Counted from the first letter of the stretch, positions 30,279 through 42,393 are shown. The stretch is 64,000 nucleotides of DNA from Comamonadaceae bacterium (GCA_947447985.1 CANFLX010000001.1:166841-230840); one strand, 5' to 3'. Translations and numbers: made by a program. The notes: generated from the sequence alone by a model not told the origin.

Positions 30279-32876
30279 TCAGTAGGCCAGTGTTTGCAGC
30301 AGCTCGGTCTCGATGGCGATTTGCGCTTTGTTGTGCTGCAACTGTGCGCCGTGGACCAAAAAAGTGTCGTCGACCCGTTCGCCCAAGGTGGCAACCTTGG
30401 CCAATTGCACGGCAATCTCATGGCGTGCCAGCACCTGTGCCACCGAATAGAGCAAGCCGGGCCGGTCGCTGGCCGAGATGTTGAGCAGCCAGTTTTGTGC
30501 TTTTTCGTCGGGGCGCAGGGTGACCCGTGGCGCAATCGGAAAGCTCTTGACGCGGCGCGACACCCGGCCCTTGGACGGTGTGGGCAACGGCCCTGCGTTG
30601 GCAATGGTTTGGGCGAGTTCGGTCTCCAGCATGCTGGTCAGGGCCTGGTAGTGCTCCTCCATGCCGGCAGAGGTCACGACTTCAAAGGTGTCCAGCGCGT
30701 AGCCGGTCTGCGAGGTGTGCACCCGCGCATCCACAATGCTGAAAGAAGCCTGGTCGAAGTAGCCGCAAATGCGCGCGAACAGGTCAGGCTGGTCGGGTGT
30801 GTAGACCAGCACTTGCAGGCCTTCGCCGATGGTGGAGCGCCGGGCACGAACGACTGGCGTGGCGGTTTGCACATGGCGCGACAGCTGTTTGGTGTGCCAG
30901 GCGATGTCTTCGGCATCGTGGCGCATGAAATAGCTCACGTCCAGCGTGGCCCACAGCGCTTTGTGCGCCTCAAAGGGCAGGGAATACAGCGCCAGGTTGA
31001 CCAGCGCCTCGCGCTTGCGGCTCTCCACCTCGGCGTCAGCATCCGGTGCACGGCCACCCAAGGTGCGCATGGTGTAGCGGTACAGGTCTTCGAGCAGCTT
31101 GGCTTTCCAGGCATTCCAGACCTTGGGCGAGGTGCCGCGAATGTCAGCCACCGTGAGCAAATACAGGGCGGTGAGATTGCGCTCATTGCCCACGCGTTGT
31201 GCAAATTTGGCAATGACGGCGCTGTCGCTCAGGTCGGACTTTTGCGCAATGTGGCTCATGGTCAAGTGCTCGGCCACCAAGAACTCGATCAAGGCCGTGT
31301 CCTCGGCGCTGATGCCGTGCTGCTTGCAAAAGCGCCGCGCTTCCACGCAGCCCAGTTCCGAGTGGTCGCCGCCGCGCCCTTTGGCAATGTCGTGGAAGAG
31401 CGCTGCCACATACAGCAGCCAGGGCTTGTCCCAGCCCGAGGCCAGCTGCGAGCAAAACGGGTATTCGTGGGCGTGTTCGACGATGAAGAAACGCCGCATA
31501 TTGCGCAGCACGGTCAGGATGTGCTGGTCCACCGTGTAGACGTGAAACAGGTCGTGCTGCATTTGCCCGACGATGCGCCTGAACACCCACAGGTAGCGCC
31601 CCAGCACCGAGGTTTGGTTCATCAGCCGGATGGCGTGGGTCAGGCCGCTGGGCTGCATCAGGATCGCCATGAAGGTGGCGCGGTTGACCGGGTCGCTGCG
31701 AAAGGCACCGTCCATCAGGCTGCGTGCGTTGTAGAGCGCACGCAGCGTGCGGGCGGACAGGCCCTTCACGCCGACCGTGTTTTGGTAGAGCAAAAAGGTT
31801 TCCAGAATCGCGTGAGGCTCGCGCTGGTAGAGGTCGTCGCTGGCGACGTCGAGCATGCCCGCTTTGTCGTTAAAGCGCTCGTTGATCGGCCGCAGCGCGT
31901 GGGTGGAGGGGTTCAGCCGCTCCTCAATGTTCATCAACAAAATCAGGTTGAGCTGGGTCACGGCTTTGGCCGCCCAATAGTAGCGCTTCATCAGCAGTTC
32001 GCTGGCGCGCACCATGCCCAGCGTGCCCATGGGCGCAGCGGCCTGGCCACTGCGGTAGCCAAAAGCCTCGGCCACCGGGGTTTGCAGGTCAAACACCAAA
32101 CGGTCTTCGCGCCGCTTGGCGACGGTGTGCAAGCGGGCGCGAATCAAGTACAGCAGGGACTCATTGCGCTGAATTTGCTGCACTTCAAACGGCGTGGCCA
32201 GTCCATTGGCAGCCAGTTCTGCCCAGTTGTTGCCCAGTCGCGCCGCTTTGGCCACCCACAAAATCGCCTGCAGGTCGCGCATTCCACCCGGCGACTCTTT
32301 GCAGTTGGGCTCCAGCGAATAGGGCGTGTCTTCAAACTTGGTGTGGCGCTGGCGCAGCTCCAGCGTTTTGGCCACAAAAAAGGCCTTGGGGTCCAGGGCT
32401 GCGAAAAAGGCGTCGGTGAACTGCTTCATGAGGCTTGCGTCCCCGGTCACCAAACGGCATTCCAGCAAGGCGGTCTGCACCGTCACGTCGCGCAAGGACT
32501 CGGTCACGCAGTCCTGCACCGTGCGTACGCTGGAGCCGATCTCAAGGCCAGCATCCCAGCAACTTCCGATGAACGCCTCGACGCATTTTGAAACCGCCGT
32601 ATCGTCCTGTGCGCCCTCGGGCAGCAGTACCAGCACATCCACATCGGAGTGCGGAAACAACTCACCGCGCCCATAGCCTCCGACGGCCAGCAGGGCGCAA
32701 GGCCCACGCAGCCCGGCCTGGTCCCACAGGGTGCTGAGCAAGGCGTCCGTTTGCTGTGAGAGTTGGCGCAGCACCTTGTGGATGCCGCGCGGCGTGAAGC
32801 CAGGCGCCAGCAGGCGCTGCAGGATGTGCGCTTTTTGCGCGCGGTAGGCGGTGCGCAGTGCCTGCAAATCGTTCAT
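30279..32876 (-). CDS. glnD: [Protein-PII] uridylyltransferase / uridylyl-removing enzyme
   Basis: Senses glutamine and uridylylates or deuridylylates PII, setting nitrogen assimilation state. The 865-aa protein has the nucleotidyltransferase site [25 protein letters not shown] (about 60-85) with the catalytic aspartates. The HD hydrolase domain has [18 protein letters not shown] (about 465-485). Two C-terminal ACT domains start near [16 protein letters not shown] and [16 protein letters not shown]. The track extends too far; ATG 32876 gives [15 protein letters not shown], a normal N-terminus. It lies 20 bases after map on the same strand, a common betaproteobacterial pair. Confidence 0.94.
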   Translation of the reverse strand: MNDLQALRTAYRAQKAHILQRLLAPGFTPRGIHKVLRQLSQQTDALLSTLWDQAGLRGPCALLAVGGYGRGELFPHSDVDVLVLLPEGAQDDTAVSKCVEAFIGSCWDAGLEIGSSVRTVQDCVTESLRDVTVQTALLECRLVTGDASLMKQFTDAFFAALDPKAFFVAKTLELRQRHTKFEDTPYSLEPNCKESPGGMRDLQAILWVAKAARLGNNWAELAANGLATPFEVQQIQRNESLLYLIRARLHTVAKRREDRLVFDLQTPVAEAFGYRSGQAAAPMGTLGMVRASELLMKRYYWAAKAVTQLNLILLMNIEERLNPSTHALRPINERFNDKAGMLDVASDDLYQREPHAILETFLLYQNTVGVKGLSARTLRALYNARSLMDGAFRSDPVNRATFMAILMQPSGLTHAIRLMNQTSVLGRYLWVFRRIVGQMQHDLFHVYTVDQHILTVLRNMRRFFIVEHAHEYPFCSQLASGWDKPWLLYVAALFHDIAKGRGGDHSELGCVEARRFCKQHGISAEDTALIEFLVAEHLTMSHIAQKSDLSDSAVIAKFAQRVGNERNLTALYLLTVADIRGTSPKVWNAWKAKLLEDLYRYTMRTLGGRAPDADAEVESRKREALVNLALYSLPFEAHKALWATLDVSYFMRHDAEDIAWHTKQLSRHVQTATPVVRARRSTIGEGLQVLVYTPDQPDLFARICGYFDQASFSIVDARVHTSQTGYALDTFEVVTSAGMEEHYQALTSMLETELAQTIANAGPLPTPSKGRVSRRVKSFPIAPRVTLRPDEKAQNWLLNISASDRPGLLYSVAQVLARHEIAVQLAKVATLGERVDDTFLVHGAQLQHNKAQIAIETELLQTLAY

Positions 32877-32896
32877 GGGAGCGGGACCTGGGGCCC

Positions 32897-33706
32897 TCAG
32901 GCGCTGACGAACGCCGGAATCGGGGGGCTGCCCGCCGAAAGGGTTAACACCTCGTAGCCGGTGGGCGTGACCAGCACCGTGTGCTCCCACTGTGCGGACA
33001 GCGAGCGGTCTTGGGTGACGATGGTCCACCCGTCTTTTTCGGGGCCTTCTTTGATCTCTTTGCGCCCGGCGTTGATCATGGGCTCGATGGTGAAGGTCAT
33101 GCCCTCCACCAGTTTTTCCAGGGTGCCCGGGCGGCCGTAATGCAGCACCTGCGGCTCTTCGTGGAACACCTGGCCGATGCCGTGGCCGCAAAACTCGCGC
33201 ACCACGCTAAAACCCTGCCCTTCAGCAAAACGCTGAATTGCGTGGCCGATGTCGCCCAAATGGATGCCCGGCTTGACCATTTTGATGCCGTGCCACATGG
33301 CGTCGTAGGTGATGGCCGACAGGCGCTTGGCGGCAATCGAGACCTCGCCCACGGCAAACATGCGGCTGGTGTCGCCATGCCAGCTGTCTTTGATGACGGT
33401 GACGTCGATGTTGACCACATCGCCTTTTTTCAGGGGCTTGTCGTTGGGGATGCCGTGGCAGACCTGGTGGTTGACCGAGGTGCAGATGGACTTGGGATAA
33501 GGAATCTTGCCGCCGCCGGTGTAGTTCAGCGGTGCGGGAATGGCGCCTTGCACGTCCACGATGTAGTCATGGGCCAGTTTGTCCAGCGCATTGGTGGTGA
33601 CGCCGGGCACCACAAACGGTGTCAGGTAGTCCAGTACCTCGGAGGCCAGTTTGCCCGCAACGCGCATACCGGCGATGCCCTGGGCGTCTTTGTAAGTGAT
33701 AGTCAT
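32897..33706 (-). CDS. map: Methionine aminopeptidase, type I
   Basis: Removes N-terminal methionine from nascent proteins. The 269-aa protein has the type I length and metal-binding residues in order: VCHGIPN (His), [19 protein letters not shown] (two Asp), [13 protein letters not shown] (His), FTIEPMIN (Glu) and QWEHTVLV (Glu). The ORF track fuses it to antisense purL codons; ATG 33706 restores [25 protein letters not shown] sits directly before the start. It is divergent from purL across 93 bases and followed by glnD. Confidence 0.95.
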   Translation of the reverse strand: MTITYKDAQGIAGMRVAGKLASEVLDYLTPFVVPGVTTNALDKLAHDYIVDVQGAIPAPLNYTGGGKIPYPKSICTSVNHQVCHGIPNDKPLKKGDVVNIDVTVIKDSWHGDTSRMFAVGEVSIAAKRLSAITYDAMWHGIKMVKPGIHLGDIGHAIQRFAEGQGFSVVREFCGHGIGQVFHEEPQVLHYGRPGTLEKLVEGMTFTIEPMINAGRKEIKEGPEKDGWTIVTQDRSLSAQWEHTVLVTPTGYEVLTLSAGSPPIPAFVSA

Positions 33707-33799
33707 TCCCCGATTATCCCAAGGTTTGAGGTGCGCCGCCGCTCTCAAGGGGTGGCCGCTAAAATTGGGGGCTACTCCCATCCCACCAAAGTCCTCCCC

Positions 33800-36700
33800 G
33801 TGACCCTGCAACTCTCCACCTTTGATGGCGGTAACGCGCTCAGCCGTTTTCGCACCGCTTCCCTGTTGACCGCCTTGCAAGGAGTTCACGACCAGATCAG
33901 CGCGATTTCCGGTCGTTTTGTGCACTGGGTGGCGACCGATGGTGCGCCCGACGCAGCGCTGCAGGAGCGGCTGACTGCGTTGCTGCAGTACGGTGAACCC
34001 TATGCAGGCACCACCGAAGGCACTCTGGTACTGGTCTCGCCCCGCTTGGGCACCTTGTCGCCCTGGGCCTCCAAGGCCACCGACATTGCCCACAACTGTG
34101 GTTTGGCGGTCAAGCGGGTGGAGCGCATGGTCGAATACCGCATCACCCTCAAAACCGGATTGCTGTCCAAACCGCGTCTGACGCCCGAGCAGTTGCTGGC
34201 CTGTGCGGCTTTGCTGCACGACCGCATGACGGAGAGCGTTTTCACCGACCGCAGCCAGGCCCAAGCCCTGTTCAGTGCACTGCCCGCCGCACCCTTGGAC
34301 AGCTGCGACGTGCTGGGCGCCGGGCGCGCTGCCCTGCTGGACGCCAATGTGCGCTTCGGGCTGGCGCTGGCCGACGATGAAATCGACTATTTGGTCAACG
34401 CGTTCACCACGCTGCAGCGCAACCCCACCGATGTGGAGTTGATGATGTTTGCCCAGGCCAACAGCGAGCACTGCCGGCACAAGATCTTCAACGCGCAATT
34501 CACCATCGACGGCCAGGCGCAGAGCAGCAGCATGTTCGGCATGATCCGCCACACGCACCAAACCCATCCGCAGCACATGCTGGTGGCGTATTCGGACAAT
34601 GCCTCGGTGATGGAAGGCGGCGCGGTGCAACGCTTTGTGGCATCGGCCAGCACGGCAGAGCAGGGCGTGCAGTCGGCCCTCTACCAAAAGTCATCCGCCG
34701 TTCAGCACATTTTGATGAAGGTGGAAACCCACAACCACCCGACTGCCATTTCTCCGTTCCCCGGCGCTTCCACTGGTGCAGGCGGAGAAATTCGCGACGA
34801 AGGTGCCACCGGGCGCGGCTCCAAGCCCAAGGCGGGGCTGACGGGCTTCACGGTGTCGAAAATTAATTGGAATCTGACCCCCAATAACGAAGGCTATGGC
34901 AAGCCGGAGCACATTGCCAGTCCTTTGCAAATCATGCTGGAGGGGCCACTCGGCGGGGCGGCGTTTAGCAACGAGTTTGGGCGGCCCAATTTGCTGGGCT
35001 ACTTCCGTGAGTACGAGCAGAGTGTGGCCAGCAATCTGGATACGGTGCAGCGCGGTTACCACAAGCCCATCATGATTGCTGGGGGCTTGGGGGTGATTGA
35101 TGCCACGCAGACCCACAAAATTGCCTTTCCTGCGGGCAGCTTGCTGATTCAGCTGGGCGGGCCCGGCATGCGCATTGGCATGGGTGGCAGTGCGGCGAGT
35201 TCCATGGCCACGGGTGCGAACGCTGCGGATCTGGACTTTGACTCGGTGCAGCGCGGCAACCCGGAGATGGAACGCCGCGCGCAAGAGGTGATCAACCAAT
35301 GCTGGATGTTGGGCCAAGACCAAGGGCCAGGCGGCTTCGGGAACCCGATTTTGGCGATCCACGACGTCGGTGCGGGCGGCTTGTCCAATGCGTTTCCCGA
35401 GCTCACCAACGATGCAGGGCGTGGCGCCCGCTTTGACCTGCGTGCCGTGCCGCTGGAAGAGAGCGGCATGGCACCCAAAGAAATCTGGTGCAACGAAAGC
35501 CAGGAGCGTTACGTGCTGGCCATCGCCCCCGAATCGCTGCCCCTGTTTACCGCCCTGTGCGAGCGCGAACGCTGCCCCTTTGCGGTAGTGGGTGTTGCCA
35601 CCGAAGAGCGCCAATTGGTGGTGGCCGACGCCACGGCACCCGGGTCGGCTGCGCCGGTGCACATGCCCATGGACGTGCTCTTGGGCAAGCCGCCCAAAAT
35701 GCACCGCGATGTGGCCAGCGTGCAGCGCGCTTTCGCGCCCTTGAACCTCACGGGCGTGGCCTTGCAGCAAGCGGTGATCGACGTGCTGTCGCATCCCACC
35801 GTGGCGTCCAAACGCTTTTTGGTCACCATCGGTGACCGCACCGTAGGCGGGTTGACGCACCGCGACCAAATGGTGGGCCCCTGGCAGGTGCCAGTGGCCG
35901 ATTGCGCCGTCACGCTGGCCGACTATGTGGGTTTTGGCGGAGAGGCCATGGCCATGGGCGAGCGCACGCCGCTGGCCTCGGTAGACGCCCCCGCCTCGGG
36001 CCGCATGGCAGTCGCTGAAGCCATTACCAATTTGCTGGCCGCACCTATCGAACTGCCCCGCGTCAAACTGTCCGCCAACTGGATGGCGGCCTGCGGAGAG
36101 GCGGGCGAAGACGCTGCGCTCTATGCCACCGTCCAAGCCGTGGGGCTGGAGTTGTGCCCGGCGCTGGGCATATCCATTCCCGTCGGCAAAGACTCGTTGT
36201 CCATGCGCACCCAGTGGAGCGATGCGCAGGGCAGCAAAAAAGTGACCTCGCCTGTGTCGCTCATCGTCACCGCATTTGCCACCTTGGGCGATGTGCGCGG
36301 CACCTTGACACCCCAACTCGATGCGAGCCTGGACAGCACGCTGATTCTGGTGGACCTGGGTCGCGGTAAAAACCGCATGGCCACCAGCATCCTGGCGCAA
36401 ACCCTGCAGCAAGTCGGAGACCAGGTGCCGGACCTGGACGAGTCCCAAGACCTGGTGGGCTTGGTGGACGCCGTCAATGCACTGCGTGCCGAAGGAAAAA
36501 TACTGGCCTACCACGACCGCAGCGACGGCGGCTTGTTCGCCACCGTGGCGGAGATGGCTTTTGCGGGACGGGTTGGCGTGTCGCTCAATGTGGACATGCT
36601 GGTGCTGGAGGGCGACGGCGTGTCCGACAGCCGCATGGATGTGGGCGACAGCAAAAACTGGGCGGGCCAGGTGGGTGCGCGCCGCGAGGAGCTCACGCTC

Positions 36701-37849
36701 AAAGCGCTGTTCAACGAAGAGCTGGGCGTGGTGCTGCAAATCCGCACCGAAGACCGCAACGCGGTCATGCAAACCCTGCGGGCCTACGGCTTGTCCAAGC
36801 ACAGCCATGTGGTGGGCAAAACCCGTCCTGGCGCGGCCGACGGCACGGGCGCGAGCCTGCAAATCTGGCGCGATGCCAAGTCCATCTTCAGTGCACCCTT
36901 GCACGACCTGCAGCAGGTGTGGGACAGCGTGAGCTGGAAGATCTGCCAGTTGCGCGACAACCCGGTCTGCGCGGATGCGGAACACGCGGGTGCAGGCGCG
37001 GTGTCTGACCCCGGCTTGCATGTGCATTTGCCCGCGGGCTTTGCGTCCCGCCCCACTGCGCCAGGCTTGTTGCTGAGCCGTCCCAAAGTCGCCGTCTTGC
37101 GCGAACAAGGCGTGAACTCGCACATGGAAATGGCCTACGCCTTCACCGAAGCGGGCTTTGAGGCCTACGACGTGCACATGACCGACTTGCAAACCGGCCG
37201 CGCCAAGCTGGCCGACTTTGCCGGTGTGGTGGCCTGTGGTGGTTTCAGCTACGGCGACACCTTGGGCGCAGGCATTGGCTGGGCGCGCTCCATCACCTTC
37301 AACACCGCGCTGGCGGCGCAATTCCAGGCCTTTTTTGCGCGCACCGATACCTTCGGCTTGGGCGTATGCAATGGCTGCCAGATGTTTGCGGAACTGGCGG
37401 ACATCATTCCCGGCGCGCAGGCCTGGCCGCGCTTTACGACCAACCAGAGCGAGCGCTTTGAGGCGCGCTTTTCCATGGTCGAAGTGCTGGAGTCGCCCTC
37501 GCTGTTCCTGCAGGGCATGGCCGGTGCGCGTTTGCCCATCGCCGTGGCGCATGGCGAGGGCTATGCCAACTTTGCCCACCGGGGCCATGCAGCGCAGGCG
37601 ATTGCCGCCATGCGCTTTGTGGACAACCAGGGCCAGGCGACCGAGGCCTATCCCTACAACCCCAACGGCAGCCCCGGCGGCCTGACGGCGGTCACCACGG
37701 CCGACGGCCGCTTCACGGCCATGATGCCGCACCCTGAGCGCGTGTTCCGCACCATCCAAATGAGCTGGTTTGACCGGGCGCAGCAAGACAGCAGCGCCCA
37801 CAGCCCCTGGATGCAACTGTGGCGCAACGCCCGCAAGTGGGTGGGCTGA
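33800..37849 (+). CDS. purL: Phosphoribosylformylglycinamidine synthase
   Basis: Converts FGAR, glutamine and ATP to FGAM in purine synthesis. This is the long single-chain form: about 1,349 aa with the N-terminal PurS-like part, two AIR-synthase-like halves (including [12 protein letters not shown] near 225 and [34 protein letters not shown] near 310) and a C-terminal glutaminase domain. The glutaminase Cys lies in [10 protein letters not shown] (about 1190) and the His-Glu pair in PHPERVFR (about 1312). GTG 33800 is preferred because [18 protein letters not shown] is the expected N-terminus; the track runs 273 codons further upstream through antisense map. Confidence 0.94.
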   Translation: MTLQLSTFDGGNALSRFRTASLLTALQGVHDQISAISGRFVHWVATDGAPDAALQERLTALLQYGEPYAGTTEGTLVLVSPRLGTLSPWASKATDIAHNCGLAVKRVERMVEYRITLKTGLLSKPRLTPEQLLACAALLHDRMTESVFTDRSQAQALFSALPAAPLDSCDVLGAGRAALLDANVRFGLALADDEIDYLVNAFTTLQRNPTDVELMMFAQANSEHCRHKIFNAQFTIDGQAQSSSMFGMIRHTHQTHPQHMLVAYSDNASVMEGGAVQRFVASASTAEQGVQSALYQKSSAVQHILMKVETHNHPTAISPFPGASTGAGGEIRDEGATGRGSKPKAGLTGFTVSKINWNLTPNNEGYGKPEHIASPLQIMLEGPLGGAAFSNEFGRPNLLGYFREYEQSVASNLDTVQRGYHKPIMIAGGLGVIDATQTHKIAFPAGSLLIQLGGPGMRIGMGGSAASSMATGANAADLDFDSVQRGNPEMERRAQEVINQCWMLGQDQGPGGFGNPILAIHDVGAGGLSNAFPELTNDAGRGARFDLRAVPLEESGMAPKEIWCNESQERYVLAIAPESLPLFTALCERERCPFAVVGVATEERQLVVADATAPGSAAPVHMPMDVLLGKPPKMHRDVASVQRAFAPLNLTGVALQQAVIDVLSHPTVASKRFLVTIGDRTVGGLTHRDQMVGPWQVPVADCAVTLADYVGFGGEAMAMGERTPLASVDAPASGRMAVAEAITNLLAAPIELPRVKLSANWMAACGEAGEDAALYATVQAVGLELCPALGISIPVGKDSLSMRTQWSDAQGSKKVTSPVSLIVTAFATLGDVRGTLTPQLDASLDSTLILVDLGRGKNRMATSILAQTLQQVGDQVPDLDESQDLVGLVDAVNALRAEGKILAYHDRSDGGLFATVAEMAFAGRVGVSLNVDMLVLEGDGVSDSRMDVGDSKNWAGQVGARREELTLKALFNEELGVVLQIRTEDRNAVMQTLRAYGLSKHSHVVGKTRPGAADGTGASLQIWRDAKSIFSAPLHDLQQVWDSVSWKICQLRDNPVCADAEHAGAGAVSDPGLHVHLPAGFASRPTAPGLLLSRPKVAVLREQGVNSHMEMAYAFTEAGFEAYDVHMTDLQTGRAKLADFAGVVACGGFSYGDTLGAGIGWARSITFNTALAAQFQAFFARTDTFGLGVCNGCQMFAELADIIPGAQAWPRFTTNQSERFEARFSMVEVLESPSLFLQGMAGARLPIAVAHGEGYANFAHRGHAAQAIAAMRFVDNQGQATEAYPYNPNGSPGGLTAVTTADGRFTAMMPHPERVFRTIQMSWFDRAQQDSSAHSPWMQLWRNARKWVG

Positions 37850-37860
37850 GACCCACGAGC

Positions 37861-38598
37861 ATGAGCAGCGGCCGCATTGACACCGTGGACGCCCTGCGTG
37901 GCGCGGCCATGCTGTGGATGACGGCTTTTCACTTTTGCTTTGACCTGAGCAACGCGGGCCTGCTGCACACCAACTTTTACCAAAACCCGGTGTGGACCTG
38001 GCAGCGGACCTGCATTTTGAGTTTGTTCCTCTTGTGTGCAGGTGCCGGGCAGGCCATTGCCGTGGCGCAAGCCCAAAGCTGGCAGCGCTTTGGGCGGCGT
38101 TGGCTGCAAATTGCCGGCTGCGCGCTGCTGGTGAGTGGGGGTTCCATGCTGATGTTCCCCAACAGCTTTATCTACTTTGGCGTGCTGCACGGCATGGCGG
38201 TGATGCTCATCGTGGCCCGGCTGAGTGCGGGCTGCGGGCGGTGGCTGTGGCCGATGGGGGCAGTCGCTGTGGTCTTGGCGTGGGCCGCACCCGGGGCCAT
38301 GGAGACAGGCTGGCTGGATACGGCCTTCAATCAAAAAGCACTCAATTGGATCGGCCTCATCAATGCCAAACCGATCACCGAGGACTATGTGCCGCTTTTG
38401 CCGTGGATGGCCATGGTGTGGTGGGGCATGGCGGCGACGCAGTGGTACCTGCGCCGCAGGGAGCGGGCTGCGGCCACTGCCGCGCCGCTGGCCAAAGCTT
38501 TGCGGCCTATGGCGTTTTTAGGACGCTGGAGCCTGAGCTACTACATGCTGCACCAGCCCGTGATGCTGGCGGGCTTGTGGCTCTGGATGCGGCTCTAG
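37861..38598 (+). CDS. DUF1624/heparan-alpha-glucosaminide acetyltransferase-like membrane protein
   Basis: A 245-aa integral membrane protein with about seven hydrophobic segments. The N-terminal RIDTVDALRGAAMLWMTAFHFCFDLS (residues 5-30) is the signature of the DUF1624/acyltransferase-3-like group, in which an Arg-Gly after the first Asp and a His in the first helix are conserved. A second motif, SLSYYMLHQPVML, sits near the C-terminus. Members resemble eukaryotic HGSNAT, but the bacterial substrate is not known. It starts 11 bases after purL and probably shares its transcript. It converges closely on the parvulin gene with no terminator visible in the 10-base gap. Confidence 0.78.
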   Translation: MSSGRIDTVDALRGAAMLWMTAFHFCFDLSNAGLLHTNFYQNPVWTWQRTCILSLFLLCAGAGQAIAVAQAQSWQRFGRRWLQIAGCALLVSGGSMLMFPNSFIYFGVLHGMAVMLIVARLSAGCGRWLWPMGAVAVVLAWAAPGAMETGWLDTAFNQKALNWIGLINAKPITEDYVPLLPWMAMVWWGMAATQWYLRRRERAAATAAPLAKALRPMAFLGRWSLSYYMLHQPVMLAGLWLWMRL

Positions 38599-38608
38599 GC
38601 CCGGTCGC

Positions 38609-39391
38609 TTACTCGACCTTGGCTTTGCTGCGAAGGTCTTCCTGGTATTTGCCCATTTTTTGCTGCATCAGTTGCTGCGCAATTTGGGGCTTGACGTCCT
38701 CGAGCTTGGGCAGGGGGGCCTCACGCACATCGTCCAAACGGATGATGTGGTAACCGAACTGGCTCTTCACGGGCGCGTCGGTGGTCTTGCCTTTGGACAG
38801 AGCGACCAGCGCGTCAGAAAACTCTTTTACATAGCTGCTGGGGTTGGCCCAATCGAGCTCGCCGCCTTTGGCGCCGGAGCCGGGATCTTTGGACGATTTC
38901 TTGGCGATTTCGTCAAACTTGCCGCCTTTTTTCAGCTGGGCAATGACGGCTTTGGCCTGGTCTTCTTTTTCCACCAGAATGTGGCGTGCTTTGTATTCTT
39001 TGCCGCTGTTGGCCGCAACGAACTTGTCGTATTCCGCTTTGATGTCGGCATCCGTCACCGGGTTCTTGGCTTGGAAGCTCGTGAACAGCTCACGAATCAA
39101 AATCTGCTGGCGCACCATTTCCATTTGACTTTTGAAGTCGTCGGTGGCATCGAGTCCAAGCGCTTGGGCGGCCTGGCCAAAGATTTCACGGGCGATCAAT
39201 TCCTCTTTCATCTGCCCTTGCATTTCGGGGGTGATCTGGCGGCCCGACTTGGCCACTTGCTGGGCCAGGGCTTCCATGCGCGAGCTGGGAACGGCTTTGC
39301 CGTTGACGATGGCGATGTTTTGCGCCATGGCCGATCCGGCGAATGCGAGCAACACAGCGGTTGCGGTGGCGAGGAGGGCGTGCTTTTTCAT
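38609..39391 (-). CDS. Periplasmic parvulin-type peptidyl-prolyl isomerase
   Basis: Assists folding of exported proteins. The 260-aa precursor has a signal peptide (about 1-23, SAMAQN). A SurA-like helical N-domain (about 25-130) is followed by one parvulin domain (about 133-225) with KARHILVEKEDQAKAVIAQLKKG, SSKDPGSGAKGGELDW and SQFGYHIIRLDDVRE, all standard PpiC hallmarks. It is shorter than SurA, which has two parvulin domains. The Ala/Lys-rich tail is typical of the PrsA/Cbf2 group in betaproteobacteria. It is downstream of bolA with a 66-base gap. Confidence 0.9.
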   Translation of the reverse strand: MKKHALLATATAVLLAFAGSAMAQNIAIVNGKAVPSSRMEALAQQVAKSGRQITPEMQGQMKEELIAREIFGQAAQALGLDATDDFKSQMEMVRQQILIRELFTSFQAKNPVTDADIKAEYDKFVAANSGKEYKARHILVEKEDQAKAVIAQLKKGGKFDEIAKKSSKDPGSGAKGGELDWANPSSYVKEFSDALVALSKGKTTDAPVKSQFGYHIIRLDDVREAPLPKLEDVKPQIAQQLMQQKMGKYQEDLRSKAKVE

Positions 39392-39457
39392 TCGGTTTCC
39401 TGTGGACTAAGTGGGGTTTGAAAGTACAGGCGCGTCGCGCCAGGTGTGCATTGCGGC

Positions 39458-39754
39458 TCAGGGCAGAGGGGCGGGGGTGGGTGTTTCGGTTTCAATGGCC
39501 AGCGCGTGCAAGCCTTGGTCGATGAAATCTTGCACGGCATCATACACAAGGCGATGGCAGGCGACCCTGGATTTACCGGTAAAGAAGGGTGAAGCAATTC
39601 GCACCCGAAAGTGGGTTCCCCGACCGGCGGCATTGGCACCGGCATGGCCGGCATGCTGGTAGCTTTCGTCAATGACTTCCAGCGCCGTTGCGGCCAAGCG
39701 GTCTTGCAGGCGGGCTTTCAACAGTTCGGCGCTGGGGAGTGTTGTCGCTGTCAT
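39458..39754 (-). CDS. BolA family protein
   Basis: A 98-aa stress/morphology and Fe-S-related protein. The BolA fold is evident from [21 protein letters not shown] at the start, [27 protein letters not shown] in the middle (about 48-74, with the His and KSRVxxHR signature) and [11 protein letters not shown]-like residues near the end. The start overlaps the yciB stop by four bases (ATGA), so it is translationally coupled. BolA proteins usually pair with monothiol glutaredoxins, none of which is encoded here. Confidence 0.88.
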   Translation of the reverse strand: MTATTLPSAELLKARLQDRLAATALEVIDESYQHAGHAGANAAGRGTHFRVRIASPFFTGKSRVACHRLVYDAVQDFIDQGLHALAIETETPTPAPLP

Positions 39755-40317
39755 GGTGCAGATCCTGGTTCGTCAGGTGCGCCATCGGCAGTCTTGAGTT
39801 TGACGTGGGGCGCAATGTAGAGCCCTTGACCGATGATAAAAACCAGCGGAAACGCATAGCCCCAGAGCTTGAAGTTGACCCAGTCCTCGGTGCTGTAAAA
39901 GGCAGCCACATAGGCGTTGATGGCGGCCATGAAGGTGCAGTACAGCATCCAAATCAGGTTCAGGCGGTGCCACACCGCGTCGGGCAATTCCAATTGCTGG
40001 CCCAAGAGCAGCCGCACCACGTTTTTGCGCGAGACCCACATGGCAAAAGCCAAACCCAAGGTCATCAGGCCGTAGAGCACCGTAGGTTTCCACTTGATAA
40101 AGCGTTCGTCATGCAGACCCAGTGTCAGGGCACCAAAGCCGAGCACCAGCACCAGCGTGACCTTGTGCATGATTTCCAAGCGCTTCTGGGTCTGGTAGAC
40201 GTAGGCGGTTTGCAAGACCGTGGCGGCCATTAGCACCGCCGTGGCGGTGTAAATGTCGTACAGCTTGTAGGCCCCAAAAAACAGGAGGATGGGGAATAAG
40301 TCGACGAAGGGTTTCAT
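39751..40317 (-). CDS. yciB: Septation protein A / inner-membrane protein YciB
   Basis: A 188-aa inner-membrane protein linked to cell-envelope and division functions in enterobacteria and Shigella (IspZ). It starts [26 protein letters not shown], the YciB signature, and has five hydrophobic segments. [20 protein letters not shown] and [20 protein letters not shown] are conserved. The start overlaps the msrB stop and the stop overlaps the bolA start, so msrB-yciB-bolA form a tightly coupled set. Confidence 0.92.
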   Translation of the reverse strand: MKPFVDLFPILLFFGAYKLYDIYTATAVLMAATVLQTAYVYQTQKRLEIMHKVTLVLVLGFGALTLGLHDERFIKWKPTVLYGLMTLGLAFAMWVSRKNVVRLLLGQQLELPDAVWHRLNLIWMLYCTFMAAINAYVAAFYSTEDWVNFKLWGYAFPLVFIIGQGLYIAPHVKLKTADGAPDEPGSAP

Positions 40318-40715
40318 TCTGGCGTGAAGTGTAGCGAGGCCGAATTCATGCAGTAGCGCAAGCCCGTGGGTGCGGGCCCGTCCTCAAACACATGGCCCAG
40401 GTGCGCATTGCAGTTGGCGCAGTGCACCTCGGTGCGCTTCATCCACAGCAGGCCGTCGACTTTGGTGCCTACTGCGTCCGGTGCGATGGGTGCAAAGTAG
40501 CTGGGCCAGCCGGTGCCCGAGTCGTACTTGGTGTCCGACGCAAACAGCGGCTTGTCGCAGCAAATGCAGCGGTAGGTGCCGGGTTGCTTGTTGGACTCCC
40601 AGCGGCCGGTGAATGCGCGCTCGGTCGCCTCGTGGCGGGTCACATCAAAAGCGCGGGGCTCGGCGCCTTTGGCCTCTAGCAATTCGCGCCACTCGGCATC
40701 GGTTTTGGTGATCAT
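40314..40715 (-). CDS. msrB: Peptide methionine-(R)-sulfoxide reductase
   Basis: Repairs methionine-R-sulfoxide in proteins. The 133-aa protein has the zinc site cysteines CICCDKP (about 50) and [16 protein letters not shown] (about 97), plus the catalytic Cys in [11 protein letters not shown] (about 121). [11 protein letters not shown] is also a hallmark. It lies 26 bases after selO, and both genes act in redox protection, so cotranscription makes functional sense. Only the B-type enzyme is seen; msrA is not in the window. Confidence 0.94.
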   Translation of the reverse strand: MITKTDAEWRELLEAKGAEPRAFDVTRHEATERAFTGRWESNKQPGTYRCICCDKPLFASDTKYDSGTGWPSYFAPIAPDAVGTKVDGLLWMKRTEVHCANCNAHLGHVFEDGPAPTGLRYCMNSASLHFTPE

Positions 40716-40741
40716 GGTGCTTGTTCCTTCAATCGATGAGT

Positions 40742-42250
40742 TTAAGAGCTGCAGCTGATTTCAATGCTGCCCGCCCAGTCGGGGGCAAAGCCCGCCCATG
40801 CTTCGTGGGTGGGATGCTCTGCAAACGGGTCTGCCAGCACCGCATGGAGTTGCTGGACGATGGAGAAGTCTTTTTCTTTCGCAGCGCGAATGGCTAACTC
40901 ACCCAAATGGTTGCGCAGGGCAAATTTGGGGTTGGTGCGCAGCATGCGGACCGACACGGCGCCGGAACCGCCATGACCCGTTTGACGATGCAGGGTGCGA
41001 AAGTCTGCCAGCCATTGGCCTGCGGCCTCGCGGTCGACAAACACATCCTGAACGCGCGTGTCGGCCAAGTCCATATCGGCAGCCCAATGGCTCAGACGCC
41101 GCCAAAAAATCGTGAAGTCCACTTTCTCTTGCGCCAGGAGTTTCAACAGCGTTTCAATCAAGGCGCGCTGGTTCTCGTGGGCGCTGGCAAAGCCCAGCTT
41201 GGCCGCCATGCGCGCAGCCAAGGCGGCGGGGTACAAAGATTTGTAGGTTTCCAGCGCGGCGATGGCCTCCTCTTGCTCGCCGATCAAAGGCAGCAGCGCC
41301 TGGCCCAGGCAAAACAAATTCCAATAGGCCACGTTGGGTTGTTTGTAAAAGGCGTAACGGCCCTGGCTGTCGGAGTGGTTGCAAATGTGGGTCGGGTCGT
41401 AAGCGTCCAAGAACTGAAAGGGCCCGTAATCCAGCGTCAGACCCAGAATGCTCATGTTGTCGGTGTTCATCACCCCATGGCAAAAACCAACGGTCTGCCA
41501 CTGCGCCACCATGTCTGCCGTGCGCGCGGTCACGGCCGTCAGCAAGGCCACATAGGGTTGGTCGCCGGGGCTGCGGCACGCGGGGTAAAAGCGATCAATC
41601 ACGTAGTCCGCCAGCACTTTGAGCTGCGCAGGGTGCTGGTGGTGGCTGAAATGTTCGAAATGGCCAAAGCGCACAAAACTGGGCGCCACCCGGGTGACCA
41701 CCGCGGCGGTTTCGCGTTCTTCGCGCCATACCGGCGCGTCGGAACCCGTGATGCACAGAGCGCGGGTGGTGGGGATGCCCAAACCGTGCATGGCCTCGCT
41801 GCACAAAAACTCGCGGATCGAGCTGCGCAACACGGCGCGGCCATCGCCCCGGCGGGAAAAAGGCGTGGGTCCCGCGCCTTTGAGTTGAATCTCCTGGCCG
41901 CCGAGTTCGCCCAGCGAGCAGGCTCTGCCATCGCCCAGTTGGCCTGCCCATACGCCGAATTGGTGGCCGCTGTACACACTGGCGGTTTGTTCCCCGCCGG
42001 GGGGCGCTGCGTTACCGGTCAAGAGCGCGAGCATGTCGTCGGAGCTTTGCCACTGCGGATCGAGTCCCAACTGCTGTCCGAGCGCGCGGTTGCCAGCGAC
42101 CCAGTAGGGCGCGGGCAAGGGCGAGGGAGTGAGCGTTGCGACAAAGTCCTCTCCCAGCGTGGCATAGCCTTGTGCCCAGCCAGCGGCGGGGTGCGATGGC
42201 GCTGCAGTGGGCGTTGGGACGAAGTCGGGGTTGGGGGTCGCTAGGGGCAT
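40742..42250 (-). CDS. selO: Protein adenylyltransferase SelO (YdiU family)
   Basis: A pseudokinase-fold enzyme that AMPylates protein Ser/Thr/Tyr residues, shown in E. coli to affect redox proteins. The 502-aa product has [17 protein letters not shown] near residue 95, [35 protein letters not shown] near 120-150 and [22 protein letters not shown] near 265, all SelO signatures. It ends SCSS, the cysteine version of the C-terminal motif that carries selenocysteine in some homologues. The track begins 36 codons further upstream at 42358 without a ribosome binding site; ATG 42250 is preferred but uncertain. It heads the selO-msrB-yciB-bolA run. Confidence 0.9.
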   Translation of the reverse strand: MPLATPNPDFVPTPTAAPSHPAAGWAQGYATLGEDFVATLTPSPLPAPYWVAGNRALGQQLGLDPQWQSSDDMLALLTGNAAPPGGEQTASVYSGHQFGVWAGQLGDGRACSLGELGGQEIQLKGAGPTPFSRRGDGRAVLRSSIREFLCSEAMHGLGIPTTRALCITGSDAPVWREERETAAVVTRVAPSFVRFGHFEHFSHHQHPAQLKVLADYVIDRFYPACRSPGDQPYVALLTAVTARTADMVAQWQTVGFCHGVMNTDNMSILGLTLDYGPFQFLDAYDPTHICNHSDSQGRYAFYKQPNVAYWNLFCLGQALLPLIGEQEEAIAALETYKSLYPAALAARMAAKLGFASAHENQRALIETLLKLLAQEKVDFTIFWRRLSHWAADMDLADTRVQDVFVDREAAGQWLADFRTLHRQTGHGGSGAVSVRMLRTNPKFALRNHLGELAIRAAKEKDFSIVQQLHAVLADPFAEHPTHEAWAGFAPDWAGSIEISCSS

Positions 42251-42393
42251 GTCCGCATTTTCCGCCAGACCATTTGGCCTTGTGCCTTGCAGGAATTGCT
42301 GCGACGCAGCATCAAAAGCTGTGGTAACCAAGGGGTAATATGCGCGCTTCCTGGCCATATTGCGCCATTTTTCGTGGTTTTTAAGGGGTATTT

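Noticed and set aside
30270-32591. 773-codon plus-strand ORF opposite glnD
   Set aside because: Antisense to glnD, with a His/Gln/Val-rich sequence and no plausible start site or motif.
34691-37816. 1041-codon antisense ORF opposite purL
   Set aside because: It lies wholly opposite purL, whose motifs are unmistakable. Its low-complexity His/Gly/Arg-rich translation is typical of high-GC antisense frames.
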